Positions 18,194 through 19,309 of a stretch of 19,309 nucleotides of DNA are shown one piece after another (positions within the stretch are counted from its first letter, which is position 1; the number at the start of each line of letters is the position of its first letter). The stretch is from positions 1 through 19,309 of the forward strand of contig NZ_CALTWS010000026.1 of the NCBI RefSeq assembly GCF_943913055.1, read 5' to 3'. Below the pieces are notes generated by a model that worked only from the letters and a program-made list of their open reading frames with translations, did not search any database and was not told where the DNA came from. This stretch comes from an uncultured Brevundimonas sp. GTDB taxonomy: Bacteria > Pseudomonadota > Alphaproteobacteria > Caulobacterales > Caulobacteraceae. Position numbers and translations under genes: made by a program.

Positions 18194-19309
18194 TGAGCTT
18201 GCGCGTCAGCGTCTCGACGTCGCGTGCGATCTGGTCGTCGGCGGCGATCAGCTCCTCGACCTTGCGCACGCCGTGCAGGACCGTGGTGTGGTCGCGGCCA
18301 CCGAAGCGACGCCCGATGTCGGGATAGGAGCGGGTCGTGTGCTGCTTGCACAGCCACATGGCGATCTGGCGCGGACGGGCCACGGCGCGGGTGCGGCGCT
18401 CGCTCAAGAGGTCGGCCTGTTTCAGGCTGAAGTGGTCGGCGACGGTCTTCTGGATTTCGTCGACGGTGATGCGGCGCTCGGGCCCACCGCGCAGGGCGGA
18501 GCCGAGCAGGCCTTGGGTCTCGTCAACGCCCAGGGTGGACAGGCGCGTGCCGGCGACGGCGGCCAGGGTGTTCACGGCCCCTTCCAGCTCGCGCATCGAG
18601 CCGGGGGTGCGATCGACCAGGTGTTCCAGCACATCGGCCTGGACCTCGCCCGAGACGACGCCCAGACGGGCCAGGGCCTGCAGCCGGTTGCGGGCGACGG
18701 CCAGTTTCAGCTGACGATCGGCGGGCTCGACCGGACAGGTCAGGCCCGAGGCCAGATGGCTGCGCAGGCGCGGCTCGATCTCGGTCAGGGCCATGGGCGG
18801 GCGGTCGGCGCTGAGCACGATCTTCTTGCCGTCCTCAATCAGGCAGGTCAGCGTGGCCAGCAGTTCTTCCTGGGTGGAGGCTTTGCCGCCGACGAACTGG
18901 ACGTCGTCGATCAGCAGCATGTCGGCGCTGCGCAGGCTGTCCTTGAAGGCGGCGGTCGAGCGGTCCTGCATGGCGCGCACGAAGGTCGACAGGAAGCGTT
19001 CGGCCGTCAGATAGACCACCTTGGCGTCGGGGCGCAGGCGCTGGGCCTCCCATGCGATGGCGTTCAGCAGGTGCGTCTTGCCGTAACCATAGGGGCCGCA
19101 GAAGAAGATCGGATTGAAATGGCCGTCGGCCCAGGCCGCGGCCTGGCGGGCGATGGCCAGGGCGAAGGCATTGCCCTGCCCTTCCACGAAACTGTCGAAG
19201 GTCAGGCGATCCTGCAGGCCGGCGGCGCGGACGGCACGCTCGCCATCAGCCACGGGGGCCACGGTCGGCATCGGGATGGGGGCGGCGACGACGGCGGCAC
19301 CCTCGGCAC
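18186..19309 (-). CDS. dnaA: DnaA, chromosomal replication initiator (partial, N-terminus beyond right edge)
   Basis: DnaA binds DnaA boxes at the origin, forms an ATP-dependent filament and opens the duplex. About 373 residues are visible. The frame stays open to the right edge, so the internal ATG at 19271 is not the true start; domain I and part of the linker lie outside. The linker is followed by RLTFDSFVEGQGNAFALAIA, the AAA+ Walker A GPYGYGKTH, Walker B LLIDDVQF, sensor I LSADRPP, the arginine-finger region EPRLRSHLASG and sensor II MRELEGAVNTL. Domain IV ends with the DNA-binding signature GGRDHTTVLHGVRKVEEL. The C-terminus KLRG and stop lie inside a TAGG repeat array. All ATPase and DNA-binding motifs in view are intact. 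Confidence 0.96.
   Translation of the reverse strand, partial: AEGAAVVAAPIPMPTVAPVADGERAVRAAGLQDRLTFDSFVEGQGNAFALAIARQAAAWADGHFNPIFFCGPYGYGKTHLLNAIAWEAQRLRPDAKVVYLTAERFLSTFVRAMQDRSTAAFKDSLRSADMLLIDDVQFVGGKASTQEELLATLTCLIEDGKKIVLSADRPPMALTEIEPRLRSHLASGLTCPVEPADRQLKLAVARNRLQALARLGVVSGEVQADVLEHLVDRTPGSMRELEGAVNTLAAVAGTRLSTLGVDETQGLLGSALRGGPERRITVDEIQKTVADHFSLKQADLLSERRTRAVARPRQIAMWLCKQHTTRSYPDIGRRFGGRDHTTVLHGVRKVEELIAADDQIARDVETLTRKLRG

Overview
The window is high-GC DNA with the gene content and codon style of an alphaproteobacterium, most likely Caulobacterales and probably Brevundimonas-like. This rests on recalled protein character, promoter-like sites matching the Caulobacter housekeeping consensus, and a Caulobacterales-style intergenic hairpin mosaic. 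It is an inference, not a database match. The DNA looks chromosomal: it carries dnaA, dnaN, recF and gyrB and shows no transposase, integrase, phage gene or CRISPR array.

Layout from left to right. (1) Positions 1-827, minus strand: the N-terminal part of a gamma-glutamyltransferase lipoprotein that runs off the left edge. (2) Positions 989-1065, plus strand: tRNA-Arg(ACG) with an encoded CCA. (3) Positions 1249-10040, minus strand: a complete high-affinity potassium uptake operon. In transcription order it is a 27-residue membrane peptide, kdpF, kdpA, kdpB, a TorF-like porin, kdpC, kdpD and kdpE. KdpFABC is the inner-membrane K+ pump, and KdpD/KdpE is the sensor kinase and response regulator expected to control it. 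The porin between kdpB and kdpC suggests outer-membrane entry is co-expressed with inner-membrane uptake. (4) Positions 10041-10412: a divergent control region with two families of short repeats. (5) Positions 10413-12996, plus strand: an isolated TadE-like/TadG-like pair overlapping by one base, then a small secreted protein. (6) Positions 13003-19309, minus strand: dnaA (N-terminus off the right edge), dnaN, recF and gyrB, the conserved replication-initiation cluster.

The non-coding parts of the replication cluster are structured. The dnaA-dnaN gap holds two facing arrays of TAGG-type repeats around one DnaA-box-like 9-mer, plus a good dnaN promoter candidate. The dnaN-recF gap is almost entirely a mosaic of five hairpins. 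The recF-gyrB gap has two GC-rich hairpins in the gyrB leader.

I do not see a clearly new large system. The best candidates for something under-described are the 27-residue peptide coupled to kdpF, the porin inside kdp, the paired 11-bp palindromes in front of the orphan tadE-tadG genes, and the repeat arrays around the DnaA-box-like site.
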